64,000 bases of DNA from Pontibacter sp. Tf4 (GTDB lineage Bacteria > Bacteroidota > Bacteroidia > Cytophagales > Hymenobacteraceae): positions 496,001-560,000 of the forward strand of contig NZ_JACKZC010000002.1 in NCBI RefSeq assembly GCF_014212495.1, in the 5' to 3' direction. Positions within the stretch are counted from its first letter, which is position 1, and every line of letters starts with the position of its first letter. Position numbers and translations under genes: made by a program. The notes beneath the pieces are model-generated. The model ran no database searches. It saw only the letters and a program-made list of their open reading frames with translations, and was not told the DNA's origin. Positions 9,290 through 17,531 of this stretch are shown piece by piece.

Positions 9290-10534
9290 CTATAGTGCCA
9301 TTTCCAGTGGTCTTTGCTGCTTACTTCCCTGCTGATAAGTGCTCAGGAACAGGGCCAATTTGTCCATTGTCTGGCTTAGCTCTTCTACACCTGGCAGGTA
9401 AACAACCCTAAAGTGATCCGGTTTCTGCCAGTTAAAGCCGCTACCATGTACCAGCAACACCTGCTGTGCCTCCAGGAAATCAAGCACAAACTGCATGTCG
9501 CTCTGGATGTTGAATTTCTTTACATCGATCTTCGGGAAAAGATAGAATGCACCTTTTGGCTTCACGCAGGAAATACCCGGTATAGCAGATAATTTCTCGT
9601 AGCAGATAGCACGCTGCTGACCTAACCTGCCGGTTGGCAATACCATGCTGTCCACTGTGGTTGGGCCTTCCAGCGCTACTTGTAGCGCAAACTGAGCGGG
9701 TACGTTGCTGCACACACGCAGGCTCGCCAACAGGTTCAGCCCCTCAAGGTAGCTGGTAGCTTTGTGTTTAGCACCGCTTACCATAATCCAGCCTGCTCTG
9801 TAGCCTGCTGCCAGGTAGTTTTTAGATAGCCCGCTAAGCGTTACAAACAAGACCTTATCAGACAGCGTTGCCGTAGAAGTAAACTCTGTTCCATCATACA
9901 GGATCTTATCGTAAATCTCGTCAGAGAAAATAACCAGGTTATGCTCTTCGGCTAACTGTACGATTTCCTGCAGCAACTCTTTAGAATAAACGGCACCGGT
10001 CGGGTTGTTCGGGTTGATGATCAGGATGGCCTTTGTGCGGCTGTTGATCTTGCTTCTGATATCGGATACATCCGGGAACCACTCCGATTCTTCGTCGCAG
10101 AGATAATGTACGGCCTTGCCACCAGCAAAACGCACCGACGCTGTCCAGAGCGGATAGTCCGGGGAAGGCACCAGCACCTCGTCACCATCGTTCAGGAGCG
10201 TCTGCACCGACTGCATGATAAGCTCGCTCAGTCCGTTGCCCAGGAAAATATCGTCCACATGAATGTTGGCAATGCCCTTCTTTTCGTAGTAGCGCTTCAC
10301 TGCTTCGCGCGAGCTCAATAATCCCTTATGATCGGAATAGCCCTGCGCCTGGTGCATGTTGTCTATAATATACTGAACCATGGCCGGAGGGGCATCAAAC
10401 CCGAAGGGCGCCGGGTTTCCGATATTCAGTTTTGTAATGTAGTGCCCCTGTTGTTCCAGTTCTTTCGCTTTTTCGTATACCGGCCCACGTAAGTCGTAAG
10501 ACACATTGTTCAAACGATCGCTTTTAAGTATCAT
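9290..10534 (-). CDS. alaA: Alanine (glutamate-pyruvate) aminotransferase AlaA
   Basis: This 414-residue class I/II aminotransferase follows E. coli AlaA closely along its length: LRGPVYEKAKELEQQG, LNIGNPAPFGFDAP, AQGYSDHKGLLSSREAV, FLGNGLSELIMQ, PDYPLWTA, AVHYLCDEES and IINPNNPTGAVYSKELL all have direct counterparts. The pyridoxal phosphate lysine is Lys238 in GLSKNY. The reaction is pyruvate plus glutamate to alanine plus 2-oxoglutarate in the cytoplasm. The C-terminus has about ten extra residues rich in Gln and Lys. The frame ends GCA CTA TAG, so its stop codon lies within a copy of the iterated motif, and the extra tail could be a result of the motif's placement. Upstream is the terminator of the pirin gene, so it has its own promoter. 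Confidence 0.95.
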   Translation of the reverse strand: MILKSDRLNNVSYDLRGPVYEKAKELEQQGHYITKLNIGNPAPFGFDAPPAMVQYIIDNMHQAQGYSDHKGLLSSREAVKRYYEKKGIANIHVDDIFLGNGLSELIMQSVQTLLNDGDEVLVPSPDYPLWTASVRFAGGKAVHYLCDEESEWFPDVSDIRSKINSRTKAILIINPNNPTGAVYSKELLQEIVQLAEEHNLVIFSDEIYDKILYDGTEFTSTATLSDKVLFVTLSGLSKNYLAAGYRAGWIMVSGAKHKATSYLEGLNLLASLRVCSNVPAQFALQVALEGPTTVDSMVLPTGRLGQQRAICYEKLSAIPGISCVKPKGAFYLFPKIDVKKFNIQSDMQFVLDFLEAQQVLLVHGSGFNWQKPDHFRVVYLPGVEELSQTMDKLALFLSTYQQGSKQQRPLEMAL

Positions 10535-10584
10535 TATGCTTTAATTTTTAAGCCAAGATACCAAACCCTTTCATGCTTTGCTAA

Positions 10585-10621
10585 AATAAAAGTGGCTGTA
10601 CAAGTTAATTGTACAGCCACT
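10585..10621 (-). terminator. Intrinsic terminator after the pirin gene
   Basis: GTGGCTGTACA pairs with TGTACAGCCAC around a seven-base loop. Read on the minus strand it is followed by a T-rich tract, 42 bases after the pirin stop codon. Confidence 0.8.
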
Positions 10622-10662
10622 CCGTTTAATTATTTCAGAAGTGATAATTATAGTTGATTTTG

Positions 10663-11382
10663 TTAATAATTAGCCTCTACGGCCGGAACATCCACTAAAA
10701 TAAACGACACTTTGGAAGTAGCATGGAAAGAGATCATGTCCTGGTCTTCGAGGCGAAGCTGGTCGTTATCGCCAAGCTCCACACCGTTAACGATGATGTT
10801 GCCTTCCAGCACATAAACCAGGCTCTTGCGCAGCTTGTAGGTCTGGTAATCAAAATCCTTGCCCTGGCTGAAGTTGCCATAATAAATAGTGGAGTTGGAA
10901 TTGATGAACGCTACATCTTCCAGCACTTTCTGGCCGGTTACAAGTGGTACGAGCTCATCTTTTTTATCCAGGAAATCGATCTTCATCTGTTCATACGACG
11001 GCATCAGGCCACGCTTGTTTGGCAGAAACCATAGTTGCAGCAAATGTACATCTGCTTTCGAGCGGTTTGCTTCCGAATGTGTGATGCCCGTTCCGGAGGT
11101 CATGCGCTGTACTTCCCCGGCTCCTACTACCAGGTCGTTGCCCAGGCTATCGGTATGCGTTATCTCGCCATCCAATACTATAGTTACAATCTCCATCTCG
11201 GTGTGCGGGTGCATCGGGAAACCCGAGTCCGGGCTCACCACGTCATCATTAAAAACGCGAAGCGGCCCAAACTGCACATTTGCCGGATCATAATAATCTG
11301 CGAATGAGAAAAGGTAATTGGAACGGAGCCACTCTCCTGTTCGTGCTTCATGGCGCTCGGAAGCTGCTATCTGTCTGATCAT
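10663..11382 (-). CDS. Pirin family protein (bicupin, YhhW-like)
   Basis: The 239-residue protein is a two-cupin pirin. The N-terminal cupin carries the expected metal ligands His58 and His60 (MHPHTEMEI) and His102 and Glu104 (GTGITHSE). The C-terminal domain has the YVLEGNIIVNGVELGDNDQL pattern of the second cupin. Characterised relatives include E. coli YhhW, which has quercetin 2,3-dioxygenase activity in vitro; the natural substrate is generally unknown. The start is set by the conserved opening IRQIAASERHEARTGEWLRS. It stands alone, between the terminator before alaA and that after the LexA-like gene. One CTATAGTT motif lies within the frame near 11178. Confidence 0.92.
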   Translation of the reverse strand: MIRQIAASERHEARTGEWLRSNYLFSFADYYDPANVQFGPLRVFNDDVVSPDSGFPMHPHTEMEIVTIVLDGEITHTDSLGNDLVVGAGEVQRMTSGTGITHSEANRSKADVHLLQLWFLPNKRGLMPSYEQMKIDFLDKKDELVPLVTGQKVLEDVAFINSNSTIYYGNFSQGKDFDYQTYKLRKSLVYVLEGNIIVNGVELGDNDQLRLEDQDMISFHATSKVSFILVDVPAVEANY

Positions 11383-11494
11383 TCTGCTGCTATCTGTATA
11401 GTTATTGCATACTGCACACTCATCAATACTGTTAGCCTTTACGCATAATCAGCTATAGTTGTTAAGATAGGGGTTGAGCCAAGCCTGCACCCAT

Positions 11495-11529
11495 AAAAAA
11501 ACCTGCACCGGGGCGGGTGCAGGTTTAAA
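11495..11529 (-). terminator. Intrinsic terminator after the LexA-like regulator gene
   Basis: AACCTGCACC pairs with GGTGCAGGTT around a short G/C loop; on the minus strand the stem is followed by seven T. It lies about 23 bases after the stop codon at 11552, immediately beyond an AACTATAGTT copy (11528-11537). Confidence 0.85.
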
Positions 11530-11551
11530 CTATAGTTATAACCTGAAGCGG

Positions 11552-12322
11552 TTAATCTACTTTCTTCAGTTTCTGCATTTCTTTCTGCAAATCAAGCACG
11601 ATCGATGAAAGCTTGTCGAGCGACAGGTCGGCGATCGGGAAGGTGGAGCTGATATAAGACTTTGCTTCCCAGATTTCCAGGATGTCTTCTACATGCAGTT
11701 CATAAGGCGAGTACACCGGGTTGTCGGAGTGCAGGCGCAGCACGGCGCCATCCTGTAGTTTGTGGTAAATACGTTTGAACACCACACCTTCTTTCTGGCT
11801 GACGATGATGCAGGGTGTACCGTCTTTTATAGTTTTCCAGTCTTCTACGTAGCGGCCAACTATAACCGTACCTGAGGTGATCGGCAGCATGGAGTCGCCA
11901 CTGATCTCGAAGGCGCGGAACGTACCGCTGTTACCCAGCATTGGTAAACGGAAACGGGGAAGCTCTTCAATAAACTCCGGATCGGCATAGCCGTTCAGGT
12001 AACCAGCGCTTGCCTTTAGCGGCACAAGCTCTATGTTTTCGTTATCATCGCCATCTACAGTAATAGCCAGCACACGCATTTTACCTGTAGTTGGTGTAAC
12101 TGCTTTTGCAGATGTTTGCTCCGTGGCCAGGTCTGTAGTTATAAGTTCATCCAGCGTAATATGGAACAGGTTGGCAATATTTACAAGTGTACTGAGCTTA
12201 GGCTCTGCCCTACCCTCTTCATAAGCACCTACCAACGAGCGCTTTATATCCAGTTTTTCAGCGAGTTGCGCCTGTGTGTAACCCGCTTTTTTGCGAAGAT
12301 GCCTTAAATTAGATGTAACCAT
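11552..12322 (-). CDS. LexA-like self-cleaving XRE/S24 transcriptional regulator
   Basis: Residues 1-65 form an XRE-type helix-turn-helix (YTQAQLAEKLDIKRSLVGAYE). Residues about 100-225 are an S24 (LexA/CI) autoprotease domain with the catalytic Ser144 (GDSM) and Lys183 (FKRI) and a plausible Ala106-Gly107 cleavage site (ASAGYL). The last 30 residues are a short coiled helix. Such proteins repress target genes until DNA damage or another signal triggers self-cleavage. Chromosomal S24 regulators of this length are common in Bacteroidota and do not by themselves indicate a prophage; no phage genes are nearby. The 518-base upstream region carries two inverted copies of AAAGTGTAA (see findings) that could be operators. 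The start ATG is the first in the frame. Confidence 0.92.
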   Translation of the reverse strand: MVTSNLRHLRKKAGYTQAQLAEKLDIKRSLVGAYEEGRAEPKLSTLVNIANLFHITLDELITTDLATEQTSAKAVTPTTGKMRVLAITVDGDDNENIELVPLKASAGYLNGYADPEFIEELPRFRLPMLGNSGTFRAFEISGDSMLPITSGTVIVGRYVEDWKTIKDGTPCIIVSQKEGVVFKRIYHKLQDGAVLRLHSDNPVYSPYELHVEDILEIWEAKSYISSTFPIADLSLDKLSSIVLDLQKEMQKLKKVD

Positions 12323-12840
12323 AGCCTTAATGCCAATTGAGTTAGCTTAAAATCGTTGTTTTAGTTACCTGGCAGCAACTAAAGTGTAAATATACGTGAT
12401 AGCCGGCTAATTTACTAATTAATTTAGCATTTATTATCAATTATACTTTCCTTAGCGATACCCGAACTATAACACACCTCTCAATTCTTACTTTAGTTAC
12501 ACTTTGCACTACTCCAGCTATTTAGAAAAAGGTAACTATAGCTAGCATAGTAAAACACCATAAATATCGGTAAAATATAACTTAAACATAGTATTTATTG
12601 CATATTAAGCGTTGTAAATTTATTTTAATTCAATTTTGCAACTTTAAAATATGTTACTACATTAGCAATCAGAAAGATTAACAGGCCTTACCGGAATAAC
12701 TAAATCTTGCTTTAATACAATAAATAAGAACAACTTAAATTGTAGTTCTACTTTTGAACTATAAAGAGAGAACGCCGGTTAGGTCTCAAAATCAGAAAAA
12801 GTTTCAGAATTTAATTTTCAACTTTTAGCCAAAGTTTTTT
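12323..12840. other. AT-rich intergenic region between divergent regulator and subtilase genes
   Basis: This 518-base gap separates the divergent LexA-like and subtilase genes. It is strongly AT-rich, holds two CTATAG motifs, a candidate -7 element for the subtilase (12749-12756), and inverted AAAGTGTAA arms at 12381-12389 and 12497-12505. I see no RNA gene or coding frame in it. Confidence 0.6.
12749..12756 (+). promoter_or_regulatory. Candidate promoter -7 element of the subtilase gene
   Basis: TACTTTTG matches TAnnTTTG exactly. It lies 84 bases before the ATG, implying a leader of about 80 bases, just upstream of an ACTATAAAG stretch. No -33 element is evident. Confidence 0.45.
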
Positions 12841-14283
12841 ATGATTTCAAGCGCATTCAAGAAGGCCGTTTACGCGGCTGTTCTGGGTTCTGCTGTTACA
12901 CTTAGCAGCTGCCAGAAAGAAGACCTGATGGAAAATCAGTTCGACGCTACCCAACCCTCTTTTGCAGCAGTGCATGGTCAGCCCATCGAAGGCCAGTACA
13001 TTGTAGTAATGAAGAAAGGAAACAACCTGGATGCCAGCCGCAGCAGCAACATGACCGTTGCCGACCGCGAAACGGTAAAAACAGCCAGACAGCGCCTGAT
13101 CCAGAACTTAAAACTGGAAGCTGCTGATGTAAAAGAAACCTACGAAGGCGCAGTAAATGGTTTTGCAGCTAAGCTTACCGCAGAGCAGTTAGCCGACCTG
13201 AAGAACAATCCTGAAGTAGCTTACATTGAGCAGGACCGCGTAATATCGCTTGGCAAACCATCTTTTGCTTACGCCAAAAAAATTAAAGACACTGCCCCGA
13301 ATAAAGGTGGCAAGAACAAAGGCACCGAACCAGCTCCGACTGAGCCAACTCCAACTCCAACTCCAACTCCAACTCCTACTGAACCAGCTCCGGAGCCAAC
13401 CCCTACCGAGCCTGTGCCAACCGAACCGGCTCCTACCGAGCCTGCTCCAACGGAACCAGCTCCAGTAGTAACAGAGCCAGCTCCATCAACAGGCACATAC
13501 AAGACCATTACGCCGGTTGCCGGCGAGCTTGTGCCCTGGAACATTGCCCGCGTTGGTTACGGTGATGGTACCGGTAAAACGGCCTGGGTTATCGACTCTG
13601 GTATCGACACTGACAACCCGGACCTGAACATTGACCTGAAAAGAAGTGCGTCGTTTATCTACGGTGTTACATCAGTTGAAGACGGTTATGGCCACGGTAC
13701 TATAGTTGCCGGTATCATCGGTGCTAAAAACAACGGATCAGGTATGATCGGGGTAGCATCGGGTGCCACTATAGTTGCCCTGCGTGTATTTGATGACGCT
13801 GGTCAGGGAACAATGTCGCGCGCTATTTCGGCAGTGAACTACGTAATTAATGTTGGCGCAGCCGGCGATGTGGTAAACATGAGCCTTGGTGGCGGCATTT
13901 CTTCTACGCTGGATAACGCTGTGAAAACGGCAGCTGCCAAAGGAATTATGTTCGCCATTGCATCAGGTAACAGCAGCACAGATTGTATCAACAACTCGCC
14001 TGCCCGTGTAGATGCAACAAATGTGTACACGGTATCGGCTATGGACAGATATGACCGTTTCGGTTCTTTCTCTAACTATGGCACGCCTGTAGACTTCTCT
14101 GCTCCTGGTGTAGCTGTGACCAGCACTACCAACACCGGCAACCTGACCAATAACGCACACGGTACTTCGTTTGCTGCGCCACACGTAGCAGGTATACTGT
14201 TGCTGCAGGGCAAAGTAATTGCAAACGGCACCGTAACCGGCGACGTAGACGCTAATCCGGATGCAATTGCCGTGCTAAAATAA
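12841..14283 (+). CDS. Subtilisin-like serine peptidase (S8) lipoprotein with proline-rich linker
   Basis: The 480-residue product has a lipoprotein signal (cysteine at residue 24, LSSC), an inhibitor I9 propeptide (about 50-135, GQYIVVMKKG to NPEVAYIEQDRVISL), a proline/threonine/glutamate-rich linker of about 55 residues (about 160-218), and an S8 catalytic domain. The triad is Asp252 (VIDSGID), His285 (GHGT) and Ser443 (GTSFAAPHVAG). The propeptide acts as an intramolecular chaperone in the family. It probably degrades proteins at the cell surface or periplasm. No C-terminal sorting domain of the type IX system is present, which agrees with the lipid anchor. Two Thr-Ile-Val tripeptides in the domain are written ACT ATA GTT, that is, as the iterated motif. 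Confidence 0.94.
   Translation: MISSAFKKAVYAAVLGSAVTLSSCQKEDLMENQFDATQPSFAAVHGQPIEGQYIVVMKKGNNLDASRSSNMTVADRETVKTARQRLIQNLKLEAADVKETYEGAVNGFAAKLTAEQLADLKNNPEVAYIEQDRVISLGKPSFAYAKKIKDTAPNKGGKNKGTEPAPTEPTPTPTPTPTPTEPAPEPTPTEPVPTEPAPTEPAPTEPAPVVTEPAPSTGTYKTITPVAGELVPWNIARVGYGDGTGKTAWVIDSGIDTDNPDLNIDLKRSASFIYGVTSVEDGYGHGTIVAGIIGAKNNGSGMIGVASGATIVALRVFDDAGQGTMSRAISAVNYVINVGAAGDVVNMSLGGGISSTLDNAVKTAAAKGIMFAIASGNSSTDCINNSPARVDATNVYTVSAMDRYDRFGSFSNYGTPVDFSAPGVAVTSTTNTGNLTNNAHGTSFAAPHVAGILLLQGKVIANGTVTGDVDANPDAIAVLK
13318..13491 (+). repeat. Tandem repeat coding a Pro-Thr-Glu-Pro linker
   Basis: Imperfect tandem units of six to twelve bases encode TEPAP, TPTP and PTEP repeats between the I9 and S8 domains. 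Units such as CCAACT repeated several times are the kind of tract that changes length by slippage in frame. Confidence 0.8.
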
Positions 14284-14305
14284 GCTGAATCAGATTAAGG
14301 TTAAA

Positions 14306-14344
14306 TAAAGAAGCCGGTCCCAGTTGGGCCGGCTTTCTTGTTTT
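14306..14344. terminator. Bidirectional terminator between the subtilase gene and recQ
   Basis: AAGCCGGTCC pairs with GGGCCGGCTT around a short loop, with an A-run before and a T-run after, between two convergent gene ends. Confidence 0.82.
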
Positions 14345-14359
14345 ATAGTCTATAGTTGC

Positions 14360-16495
14360 TTACCTGCTCTGTGCTACCTTATATAATGCGATCGAAAGCC
14401 TGATCTTGTGGTATTCGTACTGCTCTTTCAAGGCATCATACAGGTCTTTCAGCTTTGCGTCGGGCCCCAGACTATAGATGGCCTTCTCAATGGCCTGATA
14501 CTCTTTTGGGCTTACAAATTTATGCAGGTCAACCTCATAGCCCTGTTCGTATAGCGTTGCCAGGTGCGAGTAGATCGTTACCGGGTTTAAGTTACGCTCC
14601 CGGGCTATCTGCTCCGGGTTACTGCCACGCTGGTATAGTTCGTAGGTTACCAGATGGGTAGCGCCTTTCAGTTTATTGCCTTTTTCCTGCTCTTCGGTCA
14701 CAAAGCTGATGATCTCGTTCACAAAATCATAGCCGTACCGCTCATACTTCACAGACCCTACTCCGGAGATAGAAAGCATCGCAATGCGGTTGGCCGGCTT
14801 TTCAGCAGCCATTTCCTGCAGGGTATTATCCGAAAAGATCACGTAAGGCGGTACACCATGTTCATCGGCCAGACGTTTGCGCAGTGCCCTTAACCGCTCA
14901 AATAACGCATCCTGTATTACCTCTTTCTTCGGTCTGGCTTTGGTGCGGACTTCCTCTACTGGCTGTTTTACTTCGTCAAATTTCACGAGTTGTACCGGAC
15001 GCCCTTCAAACAGTACCTGCCGGCTTTGCTCGGTTAACTTCAGGGTATAGTTCTGGTCGTAAGCTAATTCCACAAGTCCGGCGTTCAGCATCTGGTGCAG
15101 GTAGCGTTGCCAGTCCATGGTACTCACATCGCGGCCGGCACCGTAGGTTTTTATCTGGTGATAGCCACCCTCCAGCACCTGCGCATTCCGGGAGCCTCGC
15201 AGTACATCTATCAGCAGGCCCATGTTTACCTGCTCCTGTGTGCGGGCAATGGCAGAAAGCGCCTTCTGGGCCAGCAGGGTTCCATCAAAAGAAGTAGGCG
15301 GATTACGGCAGATATCGCAGTTGCCACAGTCTTTGCGCATGGTTTCACCGAAGTACTGCAGCAAAATACGGCGACGACAGATAGTGGCCTCGGCGTATTG
15401 CTGCATGCGTTCCAGCTTTACAAGTTGCAGTTCTACCTGTTGTTCCTTGCCTTCCATCAGCATACTGCGCATGCTCATTACATCGGCGTAACTATAGAAC
15501 AGCAGCGCATCCGACTTGGCACCATCACGACCGGCGCGGCCTATTTCCTGGTAGTAGCCTTCTATATTTTTGGGCAGGTTATAGTGTATCACCCACCGCA
15601 CATTCGATTTATCAATTCCCATCCCGAAAGCCACAGTTGCACACACGATCTGCACATCATCTTTCAGAAAATCTTCCTGGGCTTTGGCACGTTGGCTGGC
15701 ATTCATGCCGGCATGGTAACTGGTAGCCCGGTAACCTTGTCGTTTCAGTTTGTCGGCAATAGCTTCGGTGCCTTTGCGGCTCAGGCAATATATAATGCCC
15801 GGCTGGCCACGATGGCGGTCCAGAAACTCAGTGATCTTATTGAACCTGTCGCGGCCGGGTTTTACCATCAAATTAATGTTGGGCCTGTCGAACGAGGAAA
15901 TGAAAACCTGCGGATCATGTAGAGCAAGCTGCTCCTGAATGTCTTTCTGCGTCAGTTTGTCGGCAGTGGCGGTCAGGGCAACCATAGGTGTTTGCGGGAA
16001 CTGCTGCTTCAGTATTCTGAGCTGCGTATACTCCGGACGGAAATCGTGGCCCCAGGCAGAGATACAGTGCGCTTCATCTACAGCAAACAGCGATACCTGC
16101 AAGCGTTTCAGGAAAGAAAGAAAGCCGGCGGAAAGCAGTTTTTCAGGAGAAACATAGAGCAGCTTCAGGTCACCGGCCAGGCAGGCATTCTCTATGCGGT
16201 ATTGCTCATCTGCGCCCAACGAACTGTTCAGGTAAGCGGCTTTAATACCGTTCTCCAGCAGAGCCTCTACCTGGTCTTTCATCAGGGCAATAAGCGGGGA
16301 TACAACTATAGTTATACCGGGCATTACCACGGCAGGCACCTGGTAACAAACAGACTTTCCGCCACCGGTCGGCATCAGCACCACTACATCCTGCCGCTGC
16401 AGTATACAGGAAATAATCTGCTCCTGCATCGGCCTGAAACTATCGTAACCAAAGTATAACTTTAACGCCTCGCGCGCTTCCCTGATCTCCATCAT
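14360..16495 (-). CDS. recQ: ATP-dependent DNA helicase RecQ
   Basis: The product has the RecQ order: helicase core with Walker A PTGGGKS, DEAH box followed by CISAWGHDFRPEY, motif VI EIGRAGRDG; a zinc-binding RQC region with cysteines near CRRRILLQYFGE and CGNCDICRNPP; winged helix; an HRDC domain (ALRKRLADEHGVPPYVIFSD); and an extra C-terminal helix-turn-helix of about 90 residues (GSNPEQIARERNLNPVTIYSHL). It unwinds DNA 3' to 5' in recombination and fork repair. I place the start at the ATG at 16493-16495 (711 residues), not the TTG at 16528, because an exact -7 promoter element (TATCTTTG) covers that TTG. The C-terminal extension is common in Bacteroidota and Firmicutes RecQ. Confidence 0.94.
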   Translation of the reverse strand: MMEIREAREALKLYFGYDSFRPMQEQIISCILQRQDVVVLMPTGGGKSVCYQVPAVVMPGITIVVSPLIALMKDQVEALLENGIKAAYLNSSLGADEQYRIENACLAGDLKLLYVSPEKLLSAGFLSFLKRLQVSLFAVDEAHCISAWGHDFRPEYTQLRILKQQFPQTPMVALTATADKLTQKDIQEQLALHDPQVFISSFDRPNINLMVKPGRDRFNKITEFLDRHRGQPGIIYCLSRKGTEAIADKLKRQGYRATSYHAGMNASQRAKAQEDFLKDDVQIVCATVAFGMGIDKSNVRWVIHYNLPKNIEGYYQEIGRAGRDGAKSDALLFYSYADVMSMRSMLMEGKEQQVELQLVKLERMQQYAEATICRRRILLQYFGETMRKDCGNCDICRNPPTSFDGTLLAQKALSAIARTQEQVNMGLLIDVLRGSRNAQVLEGGYHQIKTYGAGRDVSTMDWQRYLHQMLNAGLVELAYDQNYTLKLTEQSRQVLFEGRPVQLVKFDEVKQPVEEVRTKARPKKEVIQDALFERLRALRKRLADEHGVPPYVIFSDNTLQEMAAEKPANRIAMLSISGVGSVKYERYGYDFVNEIISFVTEEQEKGNKLKGATHLVTYELYQRGSNPEQIARERNLNPVTIYSHLATLYEQGYEVDLHKFVSPKEYQAIEKAIYSLGPDAKLKDLYDALKEQYEYHKIRLSIALYKVAQSR

Positions 16496-16525
16496 TTTTA
16501 ACTGTACTGCTCGTTTCTCTTTACC

Positions 16526-16533
16526 CAAAGATA
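16526..16533 (-). promoter_or_regulatory. Promoter -7 element of recQ
   Basis: On the minus strand TATCTTTG matches TAnnTTTG exactly. It overlaps an upstream in-frame TTG and therefore decides that the real recQ start is the ATG about 30 bases further on. Confidence 0.55.
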
Positions 16534-16633
16534 CGGCTTATTTGCCTAACCCTGTAGTGTTACTTACCCACAGGTTTATAACTAACTACACCTGAGCGCG
16601 TAGTTTAATTCATCAGAACTATAAAATAAAACT

Positions 16634-16969
16634 ATGAAATCAGAGAGAACAAACAACCTGGAGCATGTGCTCATTAAATGTATTACTGCCTGCGAAACCT
16701 GCGCTACCATGTGCCTGCAGGAAGAAGATGTGAAGATGATGGCGCGCTGCATTATGCTGGACCGCGACTGTGCCGATATGTGTACCTTAACAGCCCGCTT
16801 TGTAGCACGAAACTCGGAACATGCCAAGCATGTAATGAAGGAATGTATCGAGATCTGCCGCGCCTGTGCCGACGAATGTGGCAAACACCAGCACGACCAT
16901 TGCCAGAAATGTGCCGAAGCCTGCCGCGAATGCGCCGATGCCTGTGAGCAGTGGATGAACGGACGGTGA
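16634..16969 (+). CDS. Cysteine-rich four-helix-bundle copper-binding protein (Csp-like)
   Basis: This 111-residue cytoplasmic-type protein (no signal peptide) contains 16 cysteines, mostly as CxxC and CxxxC spaced along amphipathic helices (CITACETCATMC, CIEICRACADEC, CQKCAEACRECADAC), plus His in KHQHDH. That is the pattern of four-helix bundle copper-binding proteins (DUF326/Csp family), which store many Cu(I) ions inside the bundle via thiols. It would buffer or store copper. No copper exporter or regulator lies beside it in this window, so it is an orphan. It is divergent from recQ and ends before a strong terminator. Confidence 0.9.
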   Translation: MKSERTNNLEHVLIKCITACETCATMCLQEEDVKMMARCIMLDRDCADMCTLTARFVARNSEHAKHVMKECIEICRACADECGKHQHDHCQKCAEACRECADACEQWMNGR

Positions 16970-17072
16970 GAATTAAAAATTAAGAATTACGAATTAGGAA
17001 TGATAATTTGATGGGCACTAAACTATAACCGGTGCCTGAACTATAGGTAAATACAGGTTGAACCTGTGATAT

Positions 17073-17112
17073 AAAAAAGCGGCGCCGGAGGAAATTCCGG
17101 CGCCGCTTTAAC
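17073..17112. terminator. Bidirectional terminator between the copper-protein and holin-family genes
   Basis: A 13-base-pair stem (AAGCGGCGCCGGA with its complement) and short loop, flanked by A and T runs, lies between two convergent genes. An AACTATAGTT copy (17110-17119) overlaps its right edge. Confidence 0.88.
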
Positions 17113-17129
17113 TATAGTTTATAGTTTAC

Positions 17130-17462
17130 TTAAAATATAAAATCGAGGATGGCTGAAATGATGGCCATGACGATACTGAACAGTAACGCCGAAATAAAAC
17201 CACTCACTTCAAACCCGGCAATCAGGTAATCGGCTAACAGGATGATGAGCGCGTTGATGACCAAAAGGAACAGCCCTAATGTGAGCACTGTAACCGGTAT
17301 GGTCAATATTACCAGTATGGGGCGTACTACTGCATTCAGCAGCGCCAGCACCAGTGCCAGTATGATAGCCGTCAGAAAAGTATCGATGTGGACGCCAGGC
17401 AGAATATAGGAAGCCGCCAGGGCTGCAACACCGGTAATCAGAAGTTTAATAATGAATCCCAT
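17130..17462 (-). CDS. Phage holin family (superfamily IV, YvlD-like) membrane protein
   Basis: The 110-residue product has four membrane helices and little else. LLNAVVRPILVILTIPVTVLTLGLF is the signature region of the small four-helix proteins grouped as phage holin superfamily IV (YvlD-like, DUF360-type). Despite the name, most members are chromosomal and of unknown function; there is no lysis cassette here. The gene is 69 bases downstream of speB on the same strand and could be read through from the polyamine operon, although I see no direct link in function. Confidence 0.88.
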   Translation of the reverse strand: MGFIIKLLITGVAALAASYILPGVHIDTFLTAIILALVLALLNAVVRPILVILTIPVTVLTLGLFLLVINALIILLADYLIAGFEVSGFISALLFSIVMAIISAILDFIF

Positions 17463-17531
17463 AGTTATAACCTTAAATGTATATAGTAAAGGTATATTAT
17501 TAACCTGAGTACGGCTCTCTGACTATAAAGA

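Noticed and set aside
15095..15922. 275-codon open frame opposite recQ
   Set aside because: It is the complement of a well-conserved helicase gene and its product has no recognisable domain.
16496..16528. TTG start of recQ at 16528
   Set aside because: It overlaps the -7 promoter box; the ATG at 16495 is used instead.
17130..17462. Prophage, suggested by a holin-family gene and an S24 repressor at 11552-12322
   Set aside because: Both families are commonly chromosomal in Bacteroidota; no integrase, capsid or tail gene is present.
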